Shown here: piece by piece, positions 36,592 to 49,497 of the stretch
How positions within the stretch are numbered: the first letter of the stretch is position 1
Layout of the letters: every line of letters starts with the position of its first letter
NCBI GenBank assembly: GCA_949358305.1
Contig: OX442320.1
Coordinates: 7,270,259 to 7,334,258, forward strand
Direction: 5' to 3'
DNA: 64,000 nt
Source of the DNA: Strigamia acuminata
Taxonomy: Eukaryota > Arthropoda > Chilopoda > Geophilomorpha > Linotaeniidae
Translations under genes and position numbers: made by a program
Notes under the pieces: generated by a model
The model's database searches: none
What the model saw: only the letters and a program-made list of their open reading frames with translations
Told to the model about the DNA's origin: nothing

Positions 36592-38331
36592 TCATGCATT
36601 CAGTTCAAGTTCGTCTAAATTCTCCTCCAATTCATCGAGATCCTCGTCGTCCTCGGCAAACAAGTCTTCATCGATCGGCACCTCCTCCAGAGACAACGGA
36701 GACGCCAGCGACGCATCGTCCATCTCCAACCCACCAGATGCTTCGCCCAATTTTTGCGATTCTAATCAAAACATGTAAACCATTCCATCGATTAATCGCC
36801 CCAAAACTTCTCAACCATCCTTACCATCGATGCGGTTACTAGATCCGACCGGGTACAGCCTTTGTGTGACCGAACCGTGTGAATCCGACGCTTCAGTTGC
36901 CTGAGCTCTAATGTTATCAAGTATTACTTCATGGATGGGTGAATCATCCTAAATAAAAATTTAAAAATTTAAAAAATTAAAATATTAAAAATAAATTTAG
37001 ATTTTAATTTTATTCTACTTTGTTGTTTTCCTGAGCGTAAGTCGATGTGTCAAAAGCCACTTCGTCATCTTCGGTCTGGTCTTCAGCTGCCATTTCGGGT
37101 CGGAAAGTGAACATTTCTCGTCCACTCAGACCGATACTCCGTCCCGCTTTAAACTCAGCCTTTTTCCTCGCTTCTTCCGATTGGTTTGTGTCCTTTTTCT
37201 CTTTCTGCTTCCTTTTTTTCCAAGCTAAAAAAGTTTCTAGTGTCACCTTGGTCAAGTTTGAACCTAAGTTTATTCTCTGAAAACAAAATGTTGAAATTGT
37301 TTTAAAAAAATTGTTTAAAAATTGAATTTAAATTTAAAATCACCTCTTTCTCGACCAAATCCTCGATAGACAACTCGTCGACCTTATCCTCTTTCTTCTT
37401 GTCTTTATTCAGCACAAATCCGGGCGGTAATGCGTGTCTGTAGATGCATTTCTCGCCTTTTGGACACTCCCAAAACCAACCGTATTTACTCTTCTCCAGC
37501 GCGTCCACGAAATATTTGCAAATCTAAACGCAAATAATGATTTAGTTAATTAATTTTAATTGAATTAGATCGTTAAAAAATCGTTACGATTTCTGTTTTG
37601 AGTTTCAAGTCCGATTCGGCGTGTTTTTGCGCGACAACTTCCTTTAGTTTGTCTTCATCCCAATTCTCCATGTTGTCTGTTTTAAAAATAAACGCGAAAA
37701 TTGTAATAAAATATTTTGTGGAATTTCGTTGGCAAATTGATCGATACCGTCGTCTCTCATATCCACATAAATACTCCTCTTCTCGGCTTTTCTCTCTAAA
37801 TTAAGGTCATGAGAAAATTTACAACGATCGCCTTTTGCGCATTGCCCTTGTTTGAAAAACGCACACAAGACAGATTTCGGGTCGGTTCCTTTTTCCACTT
37901 TTTGGTTCACGGGTTTGAACAGTTGGTTTAACTCTAAAGCTTCTTTTTTCTTATCAACTTTAGCAACTTCTGTTCGTTTAAGATCATCAACCTGTGAAAA
38001 ATAAAAATATTTTTAATAAAATTTAGATTTTCTGGTGTTTTTGTCGTGTTTACTTTCTTGGCACCTCCGGATTTCACTTGGTGTTGGACTTGTTGGATGA
38101 ATTTTTGCGTTTTTGCACCTTTTTTGTTTTTCAAACCGAACGTTTTGTCCTGAAAAAGAAAGAAACGAGTTTTAGATATCGAAACGTGGACGTTTTAACA
38201 GGCTGTTGATTTAGGCCGGTGTTTGTGTTTGGGTTCAAAAGAATAGCGCTTTGAAATACCTCGATGATTTTTTCCTTCTTCTTTTGTTCGGTTTTTTTAG
38301 TTGGCGCGGAAGATTTCGTTTTCGGAGGCAT
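36592..38331 (-). CDS. ZC3H15: Zinc finger CCCH protein 15 (DRG1-binding DFRP1)
   Basis: Eight exons (38260-38331, 38054-38149, 37748-37991, 37588-37676, 37344-37523, 37019-37276, 36825-36948, 36592-36761) total 1233 nt, or 410 residues, against about 426 in human. The start [20 protein letters not shown] is Lys-rich as in the family. Two CCCH fingers are clear: [20 protein letters not shown] near residue 105, and [20 protein letters not shown] continuing GEKCIYRH. The C-terminal DFRP segment [16 protein letters not shown] precedes [14 protein letters not shown], and the protein ends in an acidic tail ([20 protein letters not shown]). It binds and stabilises the translational GTPase DRG1 and associates with ribosomes. 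Housekeeping expression is expected. Confidence 0.95.
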
Positions 38332-38394
38332 ATTTTTCGTCTAATTTTACACAATTTGCAAGATATTCTAGCATAAAATGTGCTAACACGACCG

Positions 38395-38440
38395 ACTTGG
38401 ACAGCGAGGCCGTCGAGCACTTCCGTTTCCGGTTAAAAAT
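38395..38440 (-). promoter_or_regulatory. ZC3H15: TATA-less ETS-type promoter of ZC3H15
   Basis: CACTTCCGTTTCCGG, two overlapping ETS cores on the complementary strand, and ATGGCGG lie 60-110 bp upstream of the start codon. This looks like a housekeeping promoter. No TATA box is visible. Confidence 0.35.
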
Positions 38441-39220
38441 GGCGGGTTTTCCTGAGAATATTTATTTTATCTTTATTTTGGAATGTAGTTAATTTTAGTG
38501 TTTCACTAAAGCTTCTTTCAACGTTCTTTTTTTTTGTAAAACGTAATTACCGTTGTGGGTTTTATTCGTTTTAAATGAACGGGCCTTTTGTTTGTAACAT
38601 GGCCTACAGTTTTGTTAGAATCAAGGCCGTCACCTTGCTCTGTAGTTGGTACAAGGCCCTGCGCTTAGAGCTACGTATTTTAAAACACTGAAACACGATT
38701 GTAAAAATAAAAATGAAGTTTGTGTGCAGCATATTTTGAAAAAACATGTTTTTATCCAGTTTAAACGGCATTTACTGTATAAATAAAAAAAAATATACTT
38801 TTAAGAAATTTATCGTACCAAAATATTCATAGATAAAACGTCATCATGTAATAAGCCTTATCTTTATTTTGTAAAATCGTAAATTAAAATATTGCGTACA
38901 ACTTCTTTTTCCAGATAATATATGCTTCAATATTAATCAGATAAAACATCTCCGCATTAAAAAATTTATTACGACGTTATATTCATTCTTTTTTTTTTAT
39001 TCATTTGATATGAAATTGGCGCCAATGATTAACCACAGCCACAATCATCACGAAGCGCCCATGAAATTGAGGCGGAGTTATTCGGAAGTACAGTCAACTA
39101 AAAACAGTTTAATTTTCAAACGATTGAAAAAAGAAACAAACGTGCAATTTAAATTTTCACAAAGAAAGAAACACGATGAATCCAATAAACAACAATCCCT
39201 AAAATGACGTCTAGTTATTA

Positions 39221-39754
39221 TCTAAATAAAACCGGCCAAGCTCGGGCCAACCCGAAATAGTACGTCATGTATTTTGGAACGGCAACGTGATTCGTCTGCT
39301 TTAGAACTTGAATTGTGGGATCGCCGCAAATGCAGTACAGTATTGGCGGCGGTAGGATGCATTTGCGTGTGGAGCAGCGAATATTTCCTTCAAATGCCGG
39401 TAAGCGCCGATAAATAGCGATCATTATCGCGTCATCTATCTCAACCATGCCTATATCTCAATTCCAAGTAGGGAAAGCGCAATTTAAACGTGAGAAAAAT
39501 GATTTTCAAAGCAAGTCCGTTAGCATCGGTGGCCTTGGGACAAAGAAAATGGGATCACGTTTCAGATCAAATTCTTCGTAGTATTTCCCATCGGTCGCAT
39601 CCCTAGTGCTCCTTGGCAAATTCCCGGTATATCTTAATCTAATTGAACCACTAACGTGTAATATTTGCACCTTTCGTGTCGTTTCGGAAGCCAAAACGAG
39701 GCACGAATGTGGGATTGTCAACGTGACACGATTGGAGGCTTCCCCACATTGCAT
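39221..39754 (-). other. Two adjacent unrecognised ORFs, possible orphan gene
   Basis: On the minus strand an 82-codon ORF (39506-39754, MQCGEASNRVTLTIP...) and a 76-codon ORF (39218-39448, MVEIDDAIMIAIYRR..., five Cys including CSTRKCILPPPILYCICG) lie in a block of higher GC content than the surrounding intergenic DNA. I recognise neither product and see no clear splice sites joining them. They could be exons of one lineage-specific gene, a decayed insertion, or chance. The 4.5 kb between ZC3H15 and SLC4-2 otherwise holds only inverted-repeat elements, AT-rich sequence and the SLC4-2 promoter region. Confidence 0.2.
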
Positions 39755-40715
39755 ATGTCGTTTTGATTTGTTTTCTTTTCGTCAATCTCACGATTTCGAC
39801 GTTCACGTTTTGTTTTAACGTTTAAAGTTACTCTCGGCGCGTTTTTATTTGCTGTTTTTCAAATTGCTGATATCGACAACTTTTTCCTGTTTCCAGTCGT
39901 AATCGTGAGATAAAAAAAGTTAATTTTTTTAGATCAATATTACCCAATAAGTAATTATTTATGATAATCCATGTTTTTTAATGTTTTTTAATTTATTTAT
40001 TAATAACAAAATTGTTTTTTTTTTTTTTTTAAATTGTCTGATTAAGATATCTCAAATTTGAGATATAAAATGGGGAAAAATGAAAAAAAGAATAAAAATC
40101 AAAACAAATAGGAATGGAAATGAAAACACAACATCAATCTATTCTTGGACATCTTGTGACGTCATTTGCACGGATTTAATCCATCGTATCTCGGTCTCCC
40201 GTCTCCCAAGCGGCCATCTGGGAATCCATTTCGGATGTCCTCGCTGTGTCGTGACGATTTTTTTTTTATTTAAATTTTTCTCTATTTTTCGTGCCCAATT
40301 TGTTTGAAATGACCTTTCACACGTGTGGGCGGTGGAGGAAATCAACAGTTTTTTCTCCAATGACGCGTGCGCAATAACATCTGTATCATTTATATATTTT
40401 TACCATATTTTATTGTCTGTTTACCACATGTCTAAAATGCAGACATTTATATTTGTTTCACATTGGTGCATTTTAAGAACATGTTTATCGATTGTGTGTC
40501 AAGTTCACATCCTAATTCCTCAGAAATTCTTTGTTTAAAGCTCGAGTTTAGAGATTAAAGTGGTTTAAAAATAAATAAATAAATAATTTATGTTTTTTTT
40601 TGTATTTTTATTGCAGGAATTTGTGAGGCAAACATGTAAATTTCATCGGATCAATTTAGGAATACTTTTTTTTCTTAAGAGAAGAAATTTATACAAGTAA
40701 GTGTTGAGTTTTTAT

Positions 40716-41105
40716 CAGGACCGGATTTATGTGTAAGGAAAATAAGCAATTGCTTAGGGACACCCATAAATCCCCACAAAAAAATGTTATAATGATTTTA
40801 ATGTTTTTGACGTGACTGAATGTATAATATATATTTTTAACTTTGTCAGTAATTTTTTCTTTGTCGCGTGTGTATTTATATTTATTATATATATAAAGAG
40901 ATAATAATAAGTAGCCGCATTCAAAAATTAAAATAACAATTTTAGTTTAAGTGTATTTTAAGTTTTAACATGGGTTTAAGCGGGAAATGATGTCATTTTT
41001 GGTTTAAAATTGAAGTAAAAGACAAAATATTTTAGTTTTTGAATGCGGCTACTATTAAATTAAAATTTTGTGCTTGGGGGTCCCGCAATACCTAAATCCG
41101 GCCCT
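40716..41105. mobile_element. hAT-like MITE, host of a second insertion
   Basis: The left end CAGGACCGGATTTATG and the reverse complement of the right end CAGGGCCGGATTTAGG form TIRs of hAT style. The flanks GTTTTTAT and GTTTGTAT fit an 8-bp duplication with one mismatch. The body is split by another inverted-repeat element at 40910-41053. Confidence 0.65.
40910..41053. mobile_element. Small MITE with AGTAGCCGCATTC ends, nested
   Basis: AGTAGCCGCATTCAAAAA at the left is mirrored by TTTTTGAATGCGGCTACT at the right, giving perfect 18-bp TIRs around a 144-bp body that includes AAATGATGTCATTTTTGG. Related fragments lie at 12075-12142 and 22845-22950, so it is a dispersed family. Confidence 0.75.
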
Positions 41106-41929
41106 GGTTTGTATATCGACAAGTTTGAGACAGTCGAAAGTTTGCACATTTATTTATAGGATTTGTTGGCTGGTTATAATAGAAAAAAAGTCACCTTTTC
41201 TCTTTTAAATTGTAGAATTTGAATCAATATGAAAATTGGACGCTTGGGGTGCCGAGTTTGGGTACTTTGGCTTCTATTTTTACGAAATTTAAAACGGTTC
41301 ATCTATTTTTAATGTTTTTTTTTCTGTTTTAATGTTTTTAAAATGTGATTTTACTTAACCCCGGGTGTATTAACCTTTGGATCTTTGGAGATCTTTGGAG
41401 ATCTTTGGAGATAGGGATCGGGAATACGTTTAGATGTCATAAATTGGGTTGACATTTACAGTGGCTTTGTGCCCATGGTTGAAAAAGAATGTTTACGTTT
41501 CATTTATTGACACAGTTGCGAATTTTTGCAAACTTCTCGTTATTTTTATTTATTTTTTATATTTTTTTTACCATTAATATATATGTCAGTTTTTGCAAGG
41601 TCGGAATTTCGTTTTTTTCTCTCTCTTTCTTGGTAATTTCAATTTTTTTCCGATTTTTTTTAAGCAAAAAGACAAAAAAAACTGGTTTTTCCTTGACCTT
41701 ACTTACCTGGCGTTATTAGCTAACACTTTTGAATCTTTAATCAATTTTCGGATTTTCTAATTAAAAAATTGGTGTCGAGAGATTTATTTTTTCCTCGACC
41801 GGTCGGAAAAATAAGAAAAATGACCATCATCATCATAAAAAAAAAATTAAATGATGAAAATTAATGTTTTTATTAGTATTACACAAGAGTGACGTAACCA
41901 GATAAAAAAGCATTCCCAACAAAAAAGAG

Positions 41930-42058
41930 GCTTTTTATACTCGCAAATGCTGTAATGCAGCAGTTGGCATCGGCGTCACTTAGTTTACAAGAACTCGTGC
42001 TGCCCACGTGGTAGCATCGCTTCTTTTGTATCGAAGGACTTCAGCAAGTACAACTTAG
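41930..42058 (+). promoter_or_regulatory. Putative promoter and non-coding first exon of SLC4-2
   Basis: CTTTTTATAC (41931-41940) is a weak TATA-like box preceded by a TGACGTAA half-CRE (41891) and AGATAAAA. About 100 bp later a strong donor ACTTAG|GTAAGTAG ends a candidate exon at 42058. It would splice to the acceptor GATGTTTTAG at 42822-42831, 29 bp before the start codon. Confidence 0.35.
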
Positions 42059-42860
42059 GTAAGTAGTTGTAACTGCATTTAATGTCGCAACGACACAACA
42101 AAAACAGAGGCCACACAACGTCTGCTCCTAAAACGACACCAAAATCTCCATAAAACACGAATTACACTTTTATTTATATAAAAATAATTTTTTTTTTAAT
42201 AGTAAACTTCAGCTTGAGTTTTTAGAGAAATAATTTTATTTTTTTTTGAAATAATTTTTTAACGATCTTGAATGGAGGTTAGTGGCCTTGTGCGTCCCAC
42301 CCAGGTTTTTCTTTGAATTATTGTGTGTGTCTTTATCGGAAACATATATCTCGGTGTCCCTTTAAGACGTCTAATGAGTCGTTAGGAGAAAAAGGTGAAG
42401 TATGTGATTATAAAGTTGGTTATACTTAGTGTTATTGACTGTCGCACGGATGTCTTTAACTCCGATAAAATTGTTTGCTCTGTTAAGTAAAGATGCCAGT
42501 GATAATAAGGTGGTTTACTTAGCATAAAGTGGAGAGGAAACTGTAATTAATTCGGGCGGAAATGAATTTTAATTGATTGTGTGGAGTTTTTTGTGGTTTT
42601 TTTGTTGGATTTTTGCATTTTTTTGGGGGTTTTTGAGTTTATTAAATTGGTTTTTTGGATTTATTGAGTTGTGGTCATCGCACTTCCGTTGCTTTACTTG
42701 ACCGAGTGTGTCTTTCTTTCCTAATACCGGACGAGGCCGTTTTCTCTAGTGTTTTGTGATAAGAGTTGTGACGTGTGCGTTGGCGTCACGAGCGGTAACT
42801 TAAAGATGGTTTTCTTATTATCGATGTTTTAGTTAAGTAAGCTGAGCGTTCGAGGACGAA

Positions 42861-45800
42861 ATGGATCCGTTAATATATGATGAAGCCATCAAAGATCAGG
42901 GGGCACTCAATAGCCATCCGAGCTACACCGATAAGGATTTTGAAGGTATTTGCTAGTGGAATGGGAAATTTCACTTAAAAAATCGTTTTTACGCGTAAAA
43001 AATTTAATTTTTTTATATTAATTTTTTTTTTATGTAATTAAAATGTTTCCTCATTGGTGCCAGTCGCTAACGTGCATCGAGACATAAAATTGTTACAATA
43101 CAGAACGAGTTTTTAATTTTTTTTTGAAATTAATTACTCGGTATAGGAAATTAAAAATAATAGATGACGCGTGTTTCCTAGAGTTGATATTACATAACGA
43201 TTTTGTTTGTTTAAAATGACAAATTTTATATTTTTATATTTTTAATTTAAATTTTTTTTTTTTTTAATTTTAGGGCATCGCGCTCATGATGTGTATGTCG
43301 GTGTTCATATCGGTAGCACTCATAAACGTCACCCTAGACACAGACGTCACAGACATCATCATCACCGACATAAACGCGGTGACGAATCTGGAGATGACAG
43401 GCCTAGTAAATTAAAATTAAAATTTTTTTTTTTTAATTAAATTAAATTAATTTTTTTTTTTTTTTTTTTTTTTTAGTGACACCACCTGCTCAGCGCGTGC
43501 ATTTCTTATTAGGCGAAGAGGAGGATGATATGCACGAATCGCACCCCCTGTTTAGCGAGATGGAGGAATTGCATATTGAAGGCGACGAAGTCGAGTGGCG
43601 AGAAACGGCCAGATGGGTCAAGTTTGAAGAGGATGTCGAAGAAGGAGGAAACCGATGGTCGAAACCTCACGTTGCCACTTTGTCCCTGCATTCTTTATTC
43701 GAGTTGCGCAGTTGCGTGCTCAATGGAACAGTCATGTTGGATTTGGAAGGAACCAGTCTAGAACAAATCGCAGGTTAAAAAAATATATATATAAAAAAAA
43801 TTTAATTTAAAAAAATTTAATTTTTTTTTTTAAATTCTAGATCTAGTTCTCGAGAATATGGTGAACGCTAAACATATCCAGGATGACCAAAGAGATCGAA
43901 TCAAGGAAATTCTCCTCAAAAGACATCGCCATCTACACGAACGACGGCACGAAAACAAGCCTTCGCGTATTCCTCTCATTCGCTCGTTGGCGGACATTGG
44001 ACGCGTCCATTCGAGCAGCAAAAGTAAACAAGTCGTCCGTATTTTGGTGTTGTTTGCGCTTGCGAAATGCAACTTTTACCTCTTCTCTTTGACCTTCTTT
44101 CTGTGGCGGTGTTTGTTGAGCTTCTATTACTTTTCTTGGTTCCTTCATTTCCTATGTAGATATGGAAGGAAACTCTACTACAGTTTCTGCCACAACTGGC
44201 CAACCTGCTCTGCCTCCTACTAGTCCCACAAACACGGCTGAGTCGCACCATTACGGCCGGTTTCTGCTTCCCGGTAAACAAGTTAACACGACGCAGTCTC
44301 AACCCTCAAATGGTAGTCAGTCGACGCCTGCCACTGCTCTTTCTTTGGCTAATCAAAGCGTAAAAGCTGTTCATTTTCAAGAGTTACCTGGTACCCGTTT
44401 TCTCATTTCAAAATGCATGTTTTTTTTTTAAATAATTTTATTTCTTGAAGTTTTTTTCGGGGCTTTTTAACTTTTATTTTTTATTTGAGTGTTTGGTTAA
44501 TTATCACTTTAATTTGCATATAATTGTAATTTTTTTTTTTTAAATGTATATATTTAATGTCACTTTTTACTGTTTTTTACCCTTGACGAAGGACAAGTTA
44601 GTCAAAAAGTGAAAAATTAATGCCGATAGTGCATTTTGTTTGGTGTTTGGATGGATTGATTGTGGTTTTTTGTGGGTTTAGGTTCGCCGAGTCAAGGAGA
44701 TCACATGCAGCCGAGTCCCAGCGGTGCATCTCTCACTCAGAATCACTCTGGCGGACATTTACAGAGTAATAATCATGACAATATTTTATCAACGGCCAGT
44801 GCTACTGACATTCAACAAATAAAAGTAAAGATTGAAACGATTTTGCTGTGAAAATTGATTAAAATTGATTTTTGGTTCAGGGCAATCAACATTTTATGAA
44901 AAAACTTCCACCCGGTGCTGAAGCGTCCAATATTTTAGTCGGAGAGTTGGATTTCATGGAACGAACGATATGCGCTTTTATAAGACTATCACAAGCTGTA
45001 TTTTTAGGTAAAAAGACTCACGGAAATTGAAAAATTGAAAAATAAATTTTTTTTTGTGTTTTACAGGTGATTTAACTGAAGTTCCTTTACCAACCAAGTT
45101 TATATTTATTCTTCTTGGACCGCAGGTAAGTTGAATAATTATTTTTTTAATTTTTTAATTTATTTTTTTTGTGGAAATTCCAGGGTAACGTAGCTCGCTA
45201 TCACGAAATCGGTCGAGCCGTAGCGACGTTGTTAGCGGACGAAGTGTTCCACGATGTTGCGTATAAGGGTAAATGTCGTCTGGATCTTCTCGCAGGTGTG
45301 GACGAATTTCTCGACGCTGTCACCGTCCTTCCGCCCGGTGAATGGGATCCCAGTATAAGAATCGAACCACCACAGAAAATTCCATCTCAAGTATAGAATT
45401 TATTTTATATTTTGATTTAAAAGAAATTAATTTTTGGGGTGAATTTTAATTTAGGATCATCGGAAAACTCCGGATCAACCGAAAGAGGAAGTGGACGACG
45501 AAGCCGAAGAGGAGAAACTGCGAGAAGAGTGCGGGTTGAAACGAACCGGCAGACTATTCGGCGGCTTAATAAACGACATAAAACGAAAAACTCCGTGGTT
45601 TTTGTCGGATTTTAAAGACGCGATGGCCATTCAATGCCTGGCGTCGTTTATTTTTTTATACTTCGCGTGTCTCACACCAATCATCACATTTGGAGGACTG
45701 CTCGGCAAAGCGACGAATAATTTGATGGTTAAGAAACAAAATGGTGAATTTAACTGAATTTAATGGTTATTCTTTGTTTATTTAGGCGGCTATGGAAAGT

Positions 45801-48453
45801 CTGGTGGCTGGGTGCGTTTGTGGCATTGTTTACGCGTTATTCAGTGGTCAGCCGCTGACCATTTTGAGCAGTACGGGTCCAGTATTAGTTTTTGAGACGA
45901 TTTCGCACGTGTTTTGCGAGTAAGTTGAAAGTGTTATTTTCTGGCAACATAACTTGAATGTTTTCAAGTTAGATTGTCGCGTAACTTTATATTTTTGCTT
46001 TGTTATTGTGGACCAGCGATAATGGCATTGAGTACCTGCCATTTCGTTTGTGGATCGGTGTTTGGACTAGTATTATTCTGTTTCTACTCGTGGCATTAGA
46101 TGCGAGTGCATTCGTGTGTTACATCACACGTTTCACCGAAGAGAATTTTGCCTGTTTGATATCGCTCATTTTTATTTACAATGCCATTGTGAATGTAAGC
46201 AGGGTGTTTGTAATCGAAGCATTTTTTTTAAACATGTCGCCAATGATTTTTAGTTGTTGGAAATTCGAGACGACTACGGAGTGAATGCACTGTCGCCGAC
46301 GCTGTATAATCACGAGTGCAATTGCGTGCCGTGGGATAACGTGACCGAGTTCGACCAATTGCATACCAACTGGAGCTTGTTTACACGGCGGGAGTGTTTA
46401 GTAAATGCGGAATTATTATAATTATTTTTTTTTTTATATTTTAAATTTTTTTGGTTTATTTTCAAGGCTAATAATGGAACTTTGATTGGTCACGGTTGCG
46501 CTTATTATCCGGATGTTTTCTTTTTGTCTATCATTCTTTTTGCTTCCACTTACATCATATCTTTTACTCTGAAAGAAATCAAGACGACATCTTTTTTCCC
46601 CACAAAGGTAAAATTGGAAATTGATTTATTTATTTTTTTTAATTTTATTTTTCTAAGGTGAGGCAAATATTTAATGATTTTGCGGTGATTATCGCCATTT
46701 TATCCATGACATTAATTGACTTTCTCGTTGGGATTCCCACACCGAAATTAGACGTCCCCGAACGGTTTGAGGTGCGAGTTTTTTGTTTGATTAAATTAAA
46801 TTTGAAATTATAATTAGAAATTTTATTTTTTTAACAGCCGACGAGTAAAGAACGTGGGTGGTTCGTTCATCCATTTGGTACTAAAAACAAATGGTGGACT
46901 TCGATCGCGGCAATTATCCCCGCACTTCTTGCCACCATCCTCATCTTCATGGACCAGCAAATCACCGCTGTGATTGTTAATCGTAAAGAACATAAACTCA
47001 AAGTAAAAAAAAAATTAAATTAAATATATAAAATTTTATTTAAAATTTTTTATATTTTTTTTTATTTTTAGAAAGGGGGTGGATATCATTTGGATCTATT
47101 CGTTCTGGCGTTTTTAATTTTAATCTGTTCCTTCATGGGTTTGCCGTGGTTCGTTGCTGGCACCGTTTTGTCAGTCACTCACGTGAACACGCTCAAAGTG
47201 GAGTCGGAATGTGCGGCGCCGGGAGAAAAGCCGAAATTCGTCGGAGTTCGCGAACAACGGCTCACGCACATGTGCATCTTCGTTATGATTGGACTCTCAG
47301 TCATACTTACCCCAGTTCTTCGTGTAAGAATTCGAAAAAAAGTGAAAAAGTGGCCGTGAACGATGATTAATGCGCACAATTTTGTCTAGTCTATTCCTAT
47401 GCCCGTGCTGTTTGGCGTTTTCCTCTATATGGGTACCTCATCGCTTAAAGATCTCCAAGTAATTGAACGGAAATCACTCAAATAGAATTCGATTAAATAT
47501 TATTATTCGTTTCAGTTTTTTGACCGCATTCTCATCATGTTTATGCCTGCAAAATACCAACCGGATTACACGTTTCTTCGTCAGGTTCCGCTCAAACGTG
47601 TTTACTTATTTACATTCATTCAAATCGCTTGCTTAGTCACACTGTGGGTTGTCAAGACGTTCAAATCGACATCCATTGCTTTTCCCGTCATGGTAATGAT
47701 GAATTCGGATTTTTTGGAGGTTTTTTTTATGTAATTTTTGTTGATTTCGCAGCTTGTTATTATGATTGGAATTCGGAAACTTTTGGATTTGGTCTTCACT
47801 CAGCGGGAGTTGAAGATTTTAGACGACGTGATGCCCGAATCGACGCGTAGGAAGCGAGAGGAGGAGAAGGAGAAACCCTACGAGAAGTTTAGGGTGATTT
47901 TTGAACTTTTTTAAAATGGTTTATTCTCGTTTAAAGGGCGGTTTTGTTTCAAAATAGACTCCATCTGATGTTCCAGGGATTCAGTTTGCAGATGGGGAGA
48001 ATTTGGAGATTTCTCTGTACAATGGGAACATCATGAAGATTCCCATCGAGAACCTGCAGCACTACCCGGATGCAGAACCCAACATCAATATATCGGAAGA
48101 GGTCAATAAAAGTGGAATTTGGAAGCAAGTGAATAATGCGAAGGCAATTAACGGTGTAAATCACATTGGAGACTCGAAGCATCAAACTGACAATAAGTAA
48201 TAAGAAATAAGAAATAAATTATTTTATATTTTATTTTTTTTTAATTTATTTTTTAAGTCATACGAAAAAAAGGGGATCCAAAAAAGACGCAATGAACGAA
48301 GAAGAGAGAAAGCGTCTGTCGACCATGGCAGAGGAAGAGGACGAAGACGACTCACCAATCATGATTAAGATCGATTCACCGACACCTACAACTCCAAATC
48401 AAGGCGAGGGCCTCGTCGTGAAACTCAATCAAAACAACGAGACTTCAGTGTGA
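42861..48453 (+). CDS. Na+-coupled bicarbonate transporter, NBC/NDAE type (SLC4-2)
   Basis: Twenty-two exons from ATG 42861 to TGA 48453 total 3690 nt, or 1229 residues. The N-terminus carries the basic His/Arg-rich stretch typical of NBC/NDCBE proteins ([20 protein letters not shown] at 43322-43381). [40 protein letters not shown] and [20 protein letters not shown] follow. A Ser/Thr/Gln-rich linker (44160-44824) is inserted within the cytoplasmic domain. The core shows [70 protein letters not shown], a Cys-containing loop (HECNCVPW), [37 protein letters not shown] and [15 protein letters not shown]. The tail is acidic. By homology it exchanges or cotransports Na+ and HCO3- at the plasma membrane for pH control. 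Exon sizes of the core (252, 69 and 177 nt) are identical to SLC4-1. Confidence 0.95.
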
Positions 48454-48993
48454 TTGAACAGTTTATAGCTATTATTATTGTCATTTTAGTGTTTTATTTT
48501 TTTAATTTTGTTTTGTTCTTTTTTTTTTATATATGTATTATTAATTATTATTATTAATTATTATTATTATTGCAACTATAGTTGTATTCGATTTTTGTGT
48601 TTAAGTAATCAAGAACGGAAGTTTTTCAAGTTTGTAAGGATATTATTGTATTTTAAATTAACGAAGAAGGGACAATTATTTACATTTGGTGTAGGATGAA
48701 ATAAGTTTGAATATCTTTTGCATTTATATGTTTAGTTTTAGTAGTCAAACTGAAGGAAATGTTACATTTTTTTTTCTATTTTTATTTTATTTTTATTTTT
48801 ATTTTCATTTATACGAATTAGATATTTGTTAGAGTGGTTGGATAAACTGATTGTGCGTAGAGCAATCTCCAAATTGGTGGAGAAGTCTTGTAGAACTGGC
48901 TTAGGTTGAATATTTAAGTGGCAAGTTATATTTACAAACTGTAAAACTTTTTTCTCTTACGTAATATACGTATGTGGTTTAATTTATGATGCT

Positions 48994-48999
48994 AATAAA
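48994..48999 (+). terminator. Probable polyadenylation signal of SLC4-2
   Basis: CTAATAAAATAAAGACG lies about 540 bp after the stop codon, at the end of an AT-rich 3' UTR. Confidence 0.5.
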
Positions 49000-49326
49000 A
49001 TAAAGACGATTAATTTATTTGATTAAAAACATTTTTTTTTAAATGTTTTAATTTGGAAATGTTCACAAAAATAAATTTAAAATTATTATTATTTTTTTTT
49101 CAATTTGTTTCATCATATTTTTGTTAAAACAAAATAGTTGAATAAAATAATTTCAAAACAAGCCGTCTGTCAGCTGTAGTCTAATTTCGTATCCATAAAG
49201 TTTGATGGGAAAACTGATTTTAACTATTTTAATTTACGGGAATTTTTTAAATTTCCCGTCGCTCGAATTAGGACTATATTCAAAGTTCAAACATCACTTC
49301 CGCTGACTGTTTTAATTTATTACCAA

Positions 49327-49336
49327 CAGATGGCGC
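49327..49336 (+). promoter_or_regulatory. AGATGGCGC motif in gene X promoter region
   Basis: CAGATGGCGCTCGCT lies about 170 bp upstream of the gene X start codon, next to an ETS-type ACTTCCGC. The whole block is copied at 51436. Confidence 0.3.
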
Positions 49337-49497
49337 TCGCTCGGAACAAAAAAAATAAATTTAAGTAAAATTTATGATTTGTTAAATTTAGTCATTGTAA
49401 ACAAGGTAACTATATATATTGTAAAGTGAAATCGAGTGTGTTCCGAGATGACGTGGCTATAATGAATAATTTCCTGTGCGTTTCAGTTTGCTGAAAA

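Noticed and set aside
39010-39207. 65-codon ORF starting MKLAPMINHSHNHHEAPMKL
   Set aside because: It is AT-rich, has no homology I recognise and no exon signals. It is most likely chance.
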